Assembly: GCA_037176845.1 (NCBI GenBank) | Contig: JAYKXP010000005.1 | Coordinates: 620,001 to 684,000, forward strand | Source of the DNA: Paramarasmius palmivorus | Lineage: Eukaryota; Basidiomycota; Agaricomycetes; Agaricales; Marasmiaceae | Reading direction: 5' to 3' | Length of the DNA stretch: 64,000 bases | Part shown: positions 1-10,751 of the stretch, one piece after another | Numbering within the stretch: position 1 is the first letter of the stretch | Layout of the letters: every line of letters begins with the position of its first letter | Made by a program: the position numbers and the translations under genes | The notes under the pieces: model-generated | Seen by the model: the letters and a program-made list of their open reading frames with translations, nothing else | The model's database searches: none | Told to the model about the DNA's origin: nothing

Positions 1-408
1 TTGGCATTTTGTCTAGAAGGTAGGACTCGCTCGGCGCATTCTTTCCATACCCGAATCTTACATTAATTGTCCCGTAGGCCATTCGTGGTGGCACATCCTA
101 ACGGTATGTCTTCAGGCTGTCGCCGGCCTATTTTCCCAAACTAAACTGCAACAAGGGTCTTGGGACGTACTATATGTTTATTGGAATACAATGTGAGTTG
201 TCTATACCTTCCCATACATGTATCAAGCTCAGATTCCTTTTAGATATGTACGTCTCCTCTTGAAACGTGTTTCAAAGACCTGACACTGACAGCAACTTTT
301 TCTGACTTCAGTGCTTTGTGTATCAAGGACGATCATCGCAAATTCACCATCACGCACACGTTTTACCTCCCCCATATCAAGCGTATAGACAACAAGAACT
401 TTACTTAG
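1..408 (+). CDS. Alkaline ceramidase, 3' end only (upstream tandem copy)
   Basis: This is the 3' part of an alkaline (phyto)ceramidase, a membrane enzyme that hydrolyses ceramide to a sphingoid base and a fatty acid. The 5' part lies outside the window. Visible exons are 1-19, 78-103, 156-192, a 4-nt microexon at 244-247, and 312-408. They read LAFCLEG, HSWWHILT, GLGTYYMFIGIQ, YI, then ALCIKDDHRKF to the stop at 406-408. The HSWWH motif belongs to the metal-binding histidines of the CREST/ceramidase superfamily. Exon lengths of 26 and 37 nt and the microexon match the next gene exactly, so the two are tandem duplicates. Family assignment is firm; substrate preference cannot be read from the sequence. 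Confidence 0.8.
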
Positions 409-583
409 TGTATTTCTTCAAAGCCTGTATGTAGACTGCCTTCACGATGTAATGTTGTAACGACCCCATCATTCCAATGTGATTCAACAAACAAATTTTG
501 TTCTTTTCAGGGACGCTTGTCATTCGGACCAAGTTGTTCCTGATTTCTCCTCTCATCTCTTCCTGAATATTCCCAACGTCTGA

Positions 584-1793
584 ATGGCCACCAAAGTGGC
601 ACCCGAGCGAAATTTAAGCCAAAGCGGATACTTTGGCGCGGCAACGTCTACCTTGGACTGGTGTGAGGTACATTCGCACTTTCTTCCTAACCTCCATCGT
701 TATACTCATACTGCAAGTCGACGCGTTCAGGCCAATTACCAATTCTCATACTACATCGCAGAATTCGCAAACTCTTTCTCAAGCCTTATCTATGTCGCGT
801 TTGCCGCCTATGGAATTCTAAATGTCTCTCGCGAATCACTCCCTCCAAGATTCACGATAGCTTTGTTGGTGCGTCCCCTTTTCGGTCAACTGCTTTCGCA
901 AGCTCACCAACGTCAATAGGCATATGTCCTTGTTGGCCTTGGAAGTTTTGCATTTCACGCTACGCTGCTCTACGAATACCAAATGGCAGACGAAATACCC
1001 ATGATTGTTTTCGCGTCCACAAATTTCTGGTTGATGAATGACGTTCGCCCTGGGTTCGACAAACTAAACAAGGGATCTTTGGCTTTACTGTTTCTGTTCA
1101 ATATTGCGTTTACTTGGTCATAGTGCGTGTTTCTACCCTATCATCATATTTAGGTCACTAAAATGATTCTAGTTATTTATACCGCAACCCAATATACCAT
1201 CAAACCGTTTTCGCTACGATCATGCTTAGCACTTTATTTCGGATGACCTATATCTTCCGCTGGTCTACTCACCGTCTACGAATCCCTGAAGAGAAGCGAA
1301 GCAAAGCAAGTTGGATATACTTCAGAGGAGCTGTGGTTTGGGTACTTGCATTTACGATATGGAATCTGGACAACATCTTTTGCGACCGTATTACTAGCTG
1401 GAAGATAGCTGTTGGTTGGCCGATTGCGTTTCTGCTAGAGGGTATGACACTTTTTTGCGTTGAGACTACGGTGTCTGATACGATAGACAGGGCATTCTTG
1501 GTGGCATTTTCTGACGGTATGCAAAGCGTTCGTGACTCTAGATTTCGAAACTCATCATACTGAAGGGCTTGGGGACCTGGTACTTGTTTGTTGGAATCCA
1601 ATGTGAGGAGTCATTGTTTGTTCTATAACTGATGCTGACTTCTTTCCAATGCAGTCGTGTAAGTCATGACACCGGTATGCCCTCCTTCTACTGAATCTGT
1701 CCAAACAGTATTCTGTGCATCAAAGATGATCACCGCAAATTCACGCTGGTCACTAGAGATGGCCTGGTGCAGGTCAAACGCATTGATAAATGA
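584..1793 (+). CDS. Alkaline ceramidase (YPC1/YDC1/ACER family), complete
   Basis: Eight exons can be traced: 584-667, 731-868, 920-1122, 1173-1441, 1491-1516, 1566-1602, 1655-1658 and 1709-1793, giving 281 residues. The protein opens with GYFGAATSTLDWCE followed by ANYQFSYYIAEFANSFSSL, the N-terminal signature of alkaline ceramidases. It later shows the HSWWHFLT motif and ends with GIQFVILCIKDD. The family is a polytopic ER/Golgi membrane enzyme that cleaves ceramide or phytoceramide. The seventh coding exon is only 4 nt long, and without it neither the frame nor the conserved motif is restored. Phases agree at every junction. The gene lies 175 bp downstream of a second copy, indicating a recent tandem duplication. 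Splice sites were predicted by eye. Confidence 0.85.
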
Positions 1794-1892
1794 CCGTAGA
1801 ACATTAACAGTACTATCTATGTACGACTAGCGCTACTTTTATGTGAGTGGGGCTGAAAATAATGTAATGTTAAAGTGTCCTATCCATCTATT

Positions 1893-2855
1893 CTATTTGC
1901 TTGACTGTCCCACTTCCCATCTGACGAAATCCGCCACCTCAAACTCCTCAAGTCCCTTCTGATTCTGCCATTCGTCCATTACCTGTCGAACAGGCAAACC
2001 CGACTGTGCACCCCCGAGCATAGCAAATGGTTGCTTGTACAATACGGTCTCCTCGTCGGCTCCGACATCCTTAACGGACAGTGCGTTGCAACCGACGATT
2101 TGTCGGCAAAGTGCACGTTCCAGCTTTTCAGCGTCTGTAAGGAACGCGCCGTCCGCAAATATTTGTGAGAGTTGGGGCGAACGGTAGGATAAAAGCGCGA
2201 GGGTGCCAATACGTCCGAGTGTGGGGAAGTTCGGAACGGGGTTGTGTAAATAGGAAGCGACGCGGAACCCAACGTTGGGTGTTTCGCGTGGTGCAAGCAA
2301 TGCTGCACGTCGGAGTGTGATGTTCTCTCCGATTCTGGCAATCAGGTCGGTGATAGAAGATTGCACGGTTCCCCCTGCCTTGTGAGTCGACACTAGCGGT
2401 TGCTCTAAGAGAGCTGCAAGGTCAACCGCTGAAAAGGTGCCTTCAGATGTTGAACTGGGTAGCTGGGTGACAGTCTGAGCAATGTCGGCGGCCAAACGGA
2501 CGAATTCGTCCGTCCTCGACACAAAGTCGGACTCGCAGTTTAATTCGACAATTGCTGCTTTCGGTACAACGCCTTCTGCAACGTTAATGCTGACGAGACC
2601 TTCGGAAGCCTGTCTATCTTTGATTTTCTCCGCTTTGGCAGCACCCGAGGCTAAAAGGTCCTTCTCCAGCCATTCCAAGGCCGCGTCGAAATCGTTATTG
2701 GTCTCTGTCAAAGCCTGCCGAGCCTTGAGTATCGGAGCATTGGTGAGTTTTCGTAGCTCTGAAACAAGCTGTACTGTCGTCTTTGGTTTTGAGGTCGAAT
2801 AAAGCCTCTGGGTTTGAAGACGAAGGCAGAGAGGTACTCGAGGAAATTTGAACAT
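1893..2855 (-). CDS. tsf1: Elongation factor Ts, mitochondrial
   Basis: A single-exon gene of 320 residues. The N-terminus (MFKFPRVPLCLRLQTQRLYS) is basic and hydroxylated, as expected for mitochondrial import. Residues about 30-70 form a UBA-like domain (VSELRKLTNAPILKARQAL, then NDFDAALEWL). They are followed by the EF-Ts core with KIKDRQASEGLVSI and the nearly invariant ELNCESDFVSRTDEFV. EF-Ts is the nucleotide exchange factor that regenerates mitochondrial EF-Tu-GTP during translation. Length and domain order fit the fungal mitochondrial family. It is divergent from NAF1, with start codons about 90 bp apart, so the two probably share a compact bidirectional promoter. No sign of damage. 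Confidence 0.93.
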   Translation of the reverse strand: MFKFPRVPLCLRLQTQRLYSTSKPKTTVQLVSELRKLTNAPILKARQALTETNNDFDAALEWLEKDLLASGAAKAEKIKDRQASEGLVSINVAEGVVPKAAIVELNCESDFVSRTDEFVRLAADIAQTVTQLPSSTSEGTFSAVDLAALLEQPLVSTHKAGGTVQSSITDLIARIGENITLRRAALLAPRETPNVGFRVASYLHNPVPNFPTLGRIGTLALLSYRSPQLSQIFADGAFLTDAEKLERALCRQIVGCNALSVKDVGADEETVLYKQPFAMLGGAQSGLPVRQVMDEWQNQKGLEEFEVADFVRWEVGQSSK

Positions 2856-2947
2856 GGTGGCAGGAGGAATCGGTCCGAGACGCGACCGTCACGCGTGACG
2901 AGCTGCGAAAATCTGTCTCAAAAAAATGTTGACCTCGACTTTATGCC

Positions 2948-4747
2948 ATGGATGGCTTCAAAATTCCTTCAGACATTCCTCAAGATCTTCTCCTGATTCA
3001 AAGCCTTGTTGGAACGGTGGAATATGAAAAACAGCAGCAAGAAATAAACACTGCACGTCCATCTCCCATCGACTCTTCTTCATCGTCAGGCGACTCTATC
3101 GATAGTTCGAGCAGTGAACTCGACAGCGAAGACGAAATTGAGGGTGAACTTCTGTTGGAAACCGAGAAAGATGTGGAGTGGGTTCACAAGACACTGTATA
3201 CCTCACAGTTAACTGACACCTTCACAGGGTATCAGACTCGGATTCCAGCTCAAGCAGTTCATCTGACGACTCGGATGATGAATCTCAAGAGAAGGGCACA
3301 CAGCAGAAAGGAGCTAGAGAAGGCAAGGATGACGACGAAATGGATGCCGACGAAGAGGATTCAGGTCCTTCAGCAAACATACAGGCCTACTTCCGGACGA
3401 AGAACGAAATAGCGGAGGTCGAGGTCAATGTCCCAGACAGCGAAGAAGTTGGATCCGATGAAAAACTAGAAAAAGTCGGCGAAGTTATGAGCATCGTTGA
3501 CAACGTCGTGATCGTAAAAGGCCTAGCGTCTGCACTAGCGAACAGAGGTTTGGAAAAGGCTCTCGATTCTGACACGCTATTGGTGTTTGAAGACAGAAAA
3601 GTATTCGGCTATGTGAGTACAGCATCTGACATTGATCTGGTATAGCATCTAAAATCCCTTAGATCTATGAAACTTTTGGGCCTACCACGCAGCCGATGTA
3701 TCAAGTTCGATTCAACTCAGCTTATCCTCTGGACTCTGAGAAAGTTCGCGTTTCGAGAGAAGTCTTCCATGTCCCAGACCGAAGCAATTTCGTGTTTACC
3801 CGTCAAATTGCAGCCATGAAGGGCAGCGACGCCAGCAATATGAACGACGAAGAACCCGCAGATCACGAACTAGACTTCTCTGACGATGAGGCTGAAGCTG
3901 AGTTCAAACGTAATCTCAAGAAAAGGTATATTGTCGTTGTCACTCCAAACGTTTTGCGCTCAATTTGCCAATCAGACGCGCCGGAAGCCGAGCATCTTCC
4001 GTGGCGGCCGCTTCCAGGCAATCCACTCCAACGCCTTCCCAGATGCGTGATCAAGACTTGAATGATGACTATACTATGGGGAAGAGCGCGTTTGCCGAAC
4101 ATGGTCCATACGATTCTGATTATGGGGGCTTTACGCCTTCCCGGCCAGCACCACGACCATATGATGATCCCTACTCTGACGAATTCAACGGCGTTCCCTC
4201 AGCCGCTGCATCTTCATCGTCGAACTTGCCTATGGCATCGACATCGGACGCTCAATCCAACAGCATATCACGACCGGTGCGTCGTGATCGAGAACGCGGT
4301 TCGAGAGGCAGGGGCAGAGGTGGCCGACGCAACAGTGGCGCTCACAACCATGCTGGATCTCAGACGGCATTCGGACCTCACCATGACGCGCAAGCGAATC
4401 CGTATGCTATGCAGTCCTATCACGATCCCCAATATCCCCAATGGTCGGCCTATCAAAATAACCCTGGTATGCAATTCGATGGAGGTATGCCTTTCCAGCA
4501 ACCCTTTGTCCAACCTCACATAAATCCCCGCTTTGCTTCACAATTGGGGATGCAATTTGGCTTTGGACAAATGCAAACTGGCGTTCCGGGTGGACATCCT
4601 GGTCAGTTTGTGGGTGGTATACCGCCGGTGCCACCGGCAAGTTTTGGCCATTCTCCAACACAGGCCCAGTCGCCCTGGACCAACGACTGGGTTGTACCCA
4701 GTTCGGACGAGACTGATCCTACTGGACAGAAGTCACAGCAGCACTAG
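2948..4747 (+). CDS. NAF1: H/ACA ribonucleoprotein assembly factor NAF1
   Basis: Four exons (2948-3143, 3236-3612, 3663-3925, 3976-4747) give 535 residues in consistent frame. The N-terminus is a Ser/Asp/Glu-rich acidic region. The central Gar1-like beta-barrel begins at VGEVMSIVDNVVIVKGL and continues through DTLLVFEDRKVFGYIYETFG and YQVRFNS, which is the diagnostic core of Naf1. The C-terminal third is rich in Gly, Pro, Gln, Met and Arg (RGSRGRGRGGRR). NAF1 is a nuclear chaperone that occupies the Gar1 position on nascent H/ACA snoRNPs during assembly. The first intron is the least certain: a GTGAAC donor was chosen because it keeps the phase and has a good branch site (CTGAC). Confidence 0.9.
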
Positions 4748-5019
4748 AGCTAATATACTTTACTTGTGGTGCCGGCCGTCCATGCTGGTGATACTCGCAA
4801 CTATCTTGTACCTTTACCTTTACCTGCATGCAATCTATTCAGTTTGATTGAGGCCGAAGTCTCCGTCATTCCCGTATCTATGACTATTGAGTAAACGTCT
4901 GCGGTCATCGTGCAATACAGATGACAAGGGAAGTGGCCAGTGCCGGCGACGGGACGCTGCCCCAACGGCACGGAGTTGTCATAAAAGTCTAGTTGCCACA
5001 CCCATCATGAACCCAATTC

Positions 5020-6141
5020 ATGTTCAAGCTGCGATATCGCTTCCTAATACCCACTGTCATCGTCGCAGTTACTGCATTTGCATACCAATATCAACGTAGC
5101 ACAATGCCCCCTCTCGCCGTAGTCCGTGCAGCCAATGCTGCAGCATTATCGACTTCTTACCTTCCTGTTGGGGTGCGATACTCTTTACTATCCTTATAAT
5201 TGTCGCTGACTCACCAATTATCATCCTCACATTCAGATATTCGTCGGAGGTACCAGTGGAATCGGACAGGGCATGGCTGAGGCATTTGCCAGACATACCA
5301 AAGGAAACGCGCACATTGTCATCGTCGGTCGCAACCGTGCTGCCGCCGAATCCATCATTGCTAAATTCCCCAAGCCGACGACACCAGAGGCGAAACACGA
5401 GTTCTTACAATGCGACGTCAGCCTAATGAAGAATGTCGATACAACTACCAGCGAAATACTCAGTCGTATTCCCAAAATCAATTTCTTGGTCATGTCGCCC
5501 GGATTCTTCTCATCCAAAGGCCGTGACGATACCGAGGAGGGCATTGACAGGAAAATGGCTGTACACTATTACTCTCGGTGGAAATTCACGAACGACCTCG
5601 TATCGAGGTTGGTCAAGGCGACGGAGCAGGGCGAAGATGCAAGGGTAGTTTCGGTTTTGGCTGCAGGTCATGGAGGAAAGGTCAATCTAGATGACCTAGG
5701 GCTGAAGAAGACCTTTACGCTTCGCACATGCGCAGCAGAAACTACGACTTACAATGATTTGATGATCGAGGTACGTTCCTTGACTCTGTGGGCTTACCTA
5801 TCCTCATCTTGGTTCTCTAGTCATTCTTCGAACGTTACCCATCATTATCATTCATCCACGCATATCCTGGTGCTGTTCGTACCGGATTGGCTGCCAACTC
5901 CCATACGCTTTCAATGAAGATTGCTGGGACACTCATGTACACTCTCGGTTACCCATTCACGATTTCTCAAGACGACAGCGGCGAATACATGCTTCATGGC
6001 ATGTTGACAACTGCGAAGACGCCAGGAGCATACCTCGTTGACAAAGACGGTAGCGATATGGGGAAACCCCAATTCAATTCTGAAGAGGCGAAAAAGAAAT
6101 TGTGGGACCATACGGTGGCTGAGACGAAGGTCAAGGCGTAG
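5020..6141 (+). CDS. Short-chain dehydrogenase/reductase with N-terminal hydrophobic segment
   Basis: Three exons (5020-5172, 5237-5770, 5821-6141) give 335 residues. A hydrophobic stretch near the N-terminus (FLIPTVIVAVTAFAY) could anchor it to a membrane. An alternative start at 5104 would remove that segment. The Rossmann-fold cofactor motif GGTSGIGQG crosses the first splice junction, and the NNAG-equivalent is replaced by VMSPG. In the active-site region the sequence is TYNDLMIE, so a tyrosine is present but the usual lysine four residues later is not. The fold is clear (NAD(P)-binding SDR), but substrate and even catalytic competence are uncertain. The exon 3 segment FIHAYPGAVRTGL is typical of a fungal SDR subgroup. 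Confidence 0.8.
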
Positions 6142-6453
6142 TAGGATAATAACAGGGGACTGCTCATGTAAAGTAGAACACTCACGGGAGCTCGCACTTG
6201 AATAATGCCCTGTGTTGGATTTCGAGATTCGTAGAAGGGCTGCGTTCAAAAAAGGTTGAGAGGAATGGGCTCATTCAGATTATAGTACTTAGATTAATAG
6301 GATATTTAGTGTACTTATTGTTGAAATTTCTTGAAAACATGAGCGATGTTGAAGCGCGGGAATTGACTTGTAAAAAGAACTCTGCTCACGACTCTCATCG
6401 TAAGACTTGGAATCTTCTACCTGTCTACCTTAGTCCTGATTTCAGTGCCATAG

Positions 6454-8361
6454 ATGACGATGTCTACCAAAGAGGCTACGCCAGGCACTGCTTTCCTCTG
6501 TCAAAAGTGTCGTACTTCATTTAGCGACGACACAACGGTGCTTCCCCCTTCCATCGATCTCGAATTCTTCCGGTCGAATCACCTTCCATCGGATACAGAG
6601 GCCTCCCAGACCCGCGCCTATCTGGATATTTCTACGTCCAAATTAGCGCATTTGGAGGAGAACATTAGGCAGGTTCGGGATACATTAAAAGCGCTCAAAC
6701 AACAGAAAGAGACTCTCTGTGGGGAAATCGAGCGTCAGAGGTGTTGGATATCCCCCATCCGCAGGCTTCCTGTCGAAGTTCTCGGCGAGATATTCTCTCG
6801 TGCGTGTCTTGGAGACCGTCCGGACGAATTTTCCCTTGTCATCAAATCTGTCGAACGAGAAGACACACGCCTCCAGTGTCCATTTGACTGCAGGGATCCT
6901 GACTGTATCGAGGAACCCATCATTGTTAAACACACCATTGCCACCACCTGTCGTCTGTCGCATGTTTGCTATCGTTGGTGGAAAGTCATCAAAGCTTCCC
7001 CCCCGCTTTGGTCATCCCTCAGTCTCGACGTCTTCAAGTTGGATAAAAAGCATTCGAAACTGGTCAAGCTATACCTCGCCCATTCTGCCCAGCATTCCTT
7101 ACAACTCGGTCTCGACTTTCGAAACGGCATAATAAGCATTCCCGACGCGGATTTAGACGGTGAAGATGACGTTATTAGACGTCTAGGACAGACAGGTTTT
7201 GATGTCTTCTGCGACTTGATAGATGAATTCTATCGCTGTACAGAGCTCCATGACCATATTGGGCTTGGCTACATCGTTGATTGTATCGACGTTGAAGTGC
7301 ATAATTGTTTTCCACTCTTATCGTTCTTCTCCGCGGTAGGACTACTACCCCATGCGATCTTCGGAGGTTCAGAATGGTTTTGGAACTCTATTAGGGAGGC
7401 CCCAAATCTCACCCGTTTATCTGTCAGTGACAGTATTTGGGGGGCCATGCAGGAAAGCCTCCCTAGAGTTCTGCACACACTGGAGATCCTGAAACCAATT
7501 GACTTCTGGAGGGTCCTCGGAGCCTTATCTCATATTCCTGAACTTAGATCGTTATGTCTCCGAGACTTCGTGCCCAACTACATCCCTTCTTCCCCCTCTG
7601 AAACCCTCACACTACGATTTCTCGATACCGTCTCCATTCGAACCTCTCAGACACTCGCAGCTCTCCACCATCTATTCACACCTCTGATATTACCAGTACT
7701 CACCACCCTCAAATTATCCGTAGCCAAAGATGACGAATCCTCTGATGGTAGCGCCAGTTTAGAGGCCTTACATGGGCTCCTCGAGCGCTCCTCCTGTGTG
7801 TTGCAAGATCTAGAACTTCACATGCCAAATTCTGCTATTTCTTCCAACGACATCATGTCCTTGCTAGAAGCCCGGCCAAGTATCATCAGATTGTCGCTGG
7901 AAAGCAAAGTGACGCATTCAACAACATCGTTTTTGCCAGAAGTTTGCGCTCGAATGACGCCAAACACATCCGCGCAAAGTCCTCTTATGTTGCCGGCACT
8001 GCGACACCTGCTTATCCGCCAGTACTTTAACAGGTACAGCGCGAACGAAGGCGTTGAATACGCCGAGGATTTTCTGGGGACAGTCGAATCCCGGAAGGAC
8101 ATGTACCCAATCGCAGAAGCATCGCTGTCAATCAGTTGTACTGCTATGCGGCGAGAGGATATTCTACCAGTACCTCCGGGTTTGACTCAAAGGGTGCAGG
8201 GTCTCCGGAAGGCGGGCATTCGCTGCTTCGTTGGGCTCCCGATAGCTGAAGAGGCAACTTCGGAGGTGGATGATTTGGATGATGATAGTGACGACTCCGA
8301 CTCCGAGTCGGGATCTACGACATCCGAGTCCAGCGGAGAGGAAGATGGAAGCCTCGAGTGA
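6454..8361 (+). CDS. F-box-like protein F1, acidic C-terminus
   Basis: An uninterrupted 635-residue frame. It begins near FLCQKCRTSF, followed by LEFFRSNHLPS, a coiled coil (about residues 50-90, EENIRQVRDTLKALKQQKETL) and the F-box-like core SPIRRLPVEVLGEIFSRACLGD. A second F-box half (LSHVCYRWWKVIKASPPLWSSL) follows after an insertion with cysteines (CPFDCRDPDC). The remainder resembles degenerate leucine-rich repeats. F-box proteins are usually substrate receptors of SCF ubiquitin ligases; that role is inferred here. It differs from the rest of the array by a Ser/Asp/Glu-rich tail (last ~30 residues). A probable leader intron (GTAAGA to TTTCAG) ends just before the ATG. A second in-frame ATG lies two codons on. 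Confidence 0.82.
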   Translation: MTMSTKEATPGTAFLCQKCRTSFSDDTTVLPPSIDLEFFRSNHLPSDTEASQTRAYLDISTSKLAHLEENIRQVRDTLKALKQQKETLCGEIERQRCWISPIRRLPVEVLGEIFSRACLGDRPDEFSLVIKSVEREDTRLQCPFDCRDPDCIEEPIIVKHTIATTCRLSHVCYRWWKVIKASPPLWSSLSLDVFKLDKKHSKLVKLYLAHSAQHSLQLGLDFRNGIISIPDADLDGEDDVIRRLGQTGFDVFCDLIDEFYRCTELHDHIGLGYIVDCIDVEVHNCFPLLSFFSAVGLLPHAIFGGSEWFWNSIREAPNLTRLSVSDSIWGAMQESLPRVLHTLEILKPIDFWRVLGALSHIPELRSLCLRDFVPNYIPSSPSETLTLRFLDTVSIRTSQTLAALHHLFTPLILPVLTTLKLSVAKDDESSDGSASLEALHGLLERSSCVLQDLELHMPNSAISSNDIMSLLEARPSIIRLSLESKVTHSTTSFLPEVCARMTPNTSAQSPLMLPALRHLLIRQYFNRYSANEGVEYAEDFLGTVESRKDMYPIAEASLSISCTAMRREDILPVPPGLTQRVQGLRKAGIRCFVGLPIAEEATSEVDDLDDDSDDSDSESGSTTSESSGEEDGSLE

Positions 8362-9435
8362 CCAGGTAGCGTCATTCACAGTCAATTGCAGATGTAAATG
8401 ATTCATGATACTTTATACCACTACATCCTTGGGTCCATAACATATGTATAATGCTACTAGCGAATCTTGATACTAATATGCCTCAGGCCTCAACTATACA
8501 CGACGCGCGAGACTCTGAATTGCATCAGGGCCAGAACAGTTGTTAATAAGTTCTTCTCGCCGGAAATCAGCATTCTAAAGAGAACTTGAAGATAGAAGTC
8601 TATTTTCGTTGGGCAATCTGTGCCTGCTTCCGTTCGCATGCTGCTCTGCCACACTACATCTAACAACACCCCTCAGCGCTCAGCCCAAGTTATCTCAAAG
8701 AAGTTGATATCCGAGTCTAAGCTCGGCGGTCGAATATACTAGCTGCCTAGCATCTCCCACAGAACTTTCGCAGATGCAAGCTATAGCAAGGGTTGAGGTA
8801 TTAGACTTGGTGCGGTTAAGGAGTCAATCAGACGTATTCAGCACTCGGCTTGGAGGGAGCATGGAGCAAGCGCTTTTGCCAAGCTTTTGTGGGTCTCGCG
8901 GACTCAACTTGAACTTGCCCACCACGACGTGTCGATTGCAAGTACAGTGAGCCCTAGTTTTCATCGTCACTTTGTCATCGCATGCTAACGCTACAAATTA
9001 CAGAATATCCCTCCAAATTGCTGCATCAGTTTCCACCTCTTCCTGTCAGAAATGTCGTACTTCTCCAGATATTTAATGGCCTTCCGAATGTCAGATGGTG
9101 ACTCCATCTTTGTTCCTTCGAATTCTGGACTCTGGCTCTACCCCTCTTCCTACCATTTGGAGATGAACAGCACTGGGGTGGTAGTTTGACCCCTTCGATT
9201 CGAGTTGTCTGCGAAAAGAGGTACGGATTGAGTCCGTCATCATCATTCAAACGTTCACAAAAAAGGTGTTGCTTGTAGCTGGCACAGCTAATCTTGGGCG
9301 CCGCTTTGCTTCCTTCAATCATACATCATCAGGGCACAATATCAGATATCTTCTCAACGTTCACATGGCATCGACTTCACAGCACTCAAACCCATATAAC
9401 ACCCTACCCCTCTACCTCCAGGCTCAGTTATCATC
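8362..9435 (+). other. Intergenic stretch, no gene seen
   Basis: About 1.07 kb between F1 and X1. I see only short, unconserved frames on both strands and no RNA gene, repeat or recognisable motif. The last part must hold the X1 promoter. Confidence 0.5.
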
Positions 9436-10751
9436 ATGGCACACCCGCAGAACAACATCCCAATCCGCTCTTCTATGCAGACCGAATGCAGCTTTTCCAC
9501 CGAAGCTGAATCCAGAGAAACACTTGACGGCCCCGGCGCTTTGTCTGCTCGGTACATTGAAGCTCTTGGGAAAGTAACACTCAAGGGTATTGACAGAGTT
9601 ACGGACTATGTCAAGCTGCGTACCATCAAAAGGTCCTTTCCGGATTTGTCTGGAGATGTCCCAAGTGATGTGTATGATAGTTTACTCGAGTTTTGCAGGT
9701 CCGTGTCTTGATTTATCTGATATGTCCGACGCACTAACTTTTTTAAAAAAAGACCTGGCCTGTATCACCCTCAGATTCAGGAGCAAGTCTTGGGACTTGT
9801 GATGGCTCAAATCGCTATGCGTCATGTAACAAACCTCTTACGAAGATTAATCCGTTGGCCCTTGGAGCATTTACAAAGGATGCTTGTAGAGCTTGCATTG
9901 TGCCTTGAGGTTCACTGGTATGCGCCCCCATGATCACAATCACGCTCGAAAAACAGTCCTAATATACTATTTCGCAGGCAAAACAACCCGAATGCAAAAT
10001 CAGCGCAACAAAACGCTGCCCAAGTCTACACTAGTACATTACAGGCCTCGGAGCTACATCCGGTCATGCCATTCTTCGATTTTCTACTATGCTTCGCGCA
10101 AGTTGGTCCGGATTACTTGGAATGTGTTCTTGCCCCCCTCAGGATCTTTCAAGAACTCGCTGTGGTGTATCATCACCCCCTGAGCATCTATACCAACAAT
10201 GGTCTTCACCGACACAGTAGCTCGGAGCTTTCCCTGTCTTCCACTACCATGACCTATCAGCCTCGTTTCCGACGATATGTTTGGTCGGTTCTCGGTGTAG
10301 GATATATCAAGAGGCAGTTGGATAGCATGATTCAGAAGCAGAAGGAGGGCAATCTGGAGGGCAATGAGCTGTTTGAAGCATGCATTAACGGTATAGACTT
10401 CTTTCTGTGGGTGATTTCATCTCCGATCTCATATCCCTCATTGAGTTGCAACATTTCAGTTGCAATCTGGATCACCAAATCACAGACGACGCATTCAACT
10501 TTATACTCCGAAGCATCATGACACAATTCAAGACTTTGTCTCTGGCGCTCTCCCTGTTCTCGGAGAATGACCAGCTAGATGTTGTGTGGGAAATACTCAA
10601 TAGAATAAACAAGACATTGTATGCTTGTCTTCCAGATGTTTATATCCTTCCTCCGACTGATTGTCACCACTTTTTTGTGCGTAGATCGGGTGATTATGAT
10701 ATGGTTATGCAGGTTGTCACTCTCATGTGGTGCTCGCACCAGCCCTTATGA
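9436..10751 (+). CDS. Family X protein X1, C-terminally short
   Basis: Five exons (9436-9698, 9753-9917, 9978-10406, 10460-10618, 10685-10751) give 360 residues with all phases consistent. I do not recognise the family. Its members share an N-terminal DGPGALSARYIEALGKVTLKG block, an exon of 165 nt reading RPGLYHPQIQEQ onward, and a third exon with PVMPFFDFLLCFAQV and LECVLAPL. A fourth exon contains LALSLFSENDQL. The composition suggests an all-helical, repeat-like soluble protein. X3 and X4 carry about 250 further residues including a PX-like region. X1 instead stops after a short fifth exon ending VVTLMWCSHQPL, so it is probably truncated. It sits between F1 and F2. Splice sites are predicted by comparison with the three paralogues. 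Confidence 0.72.
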
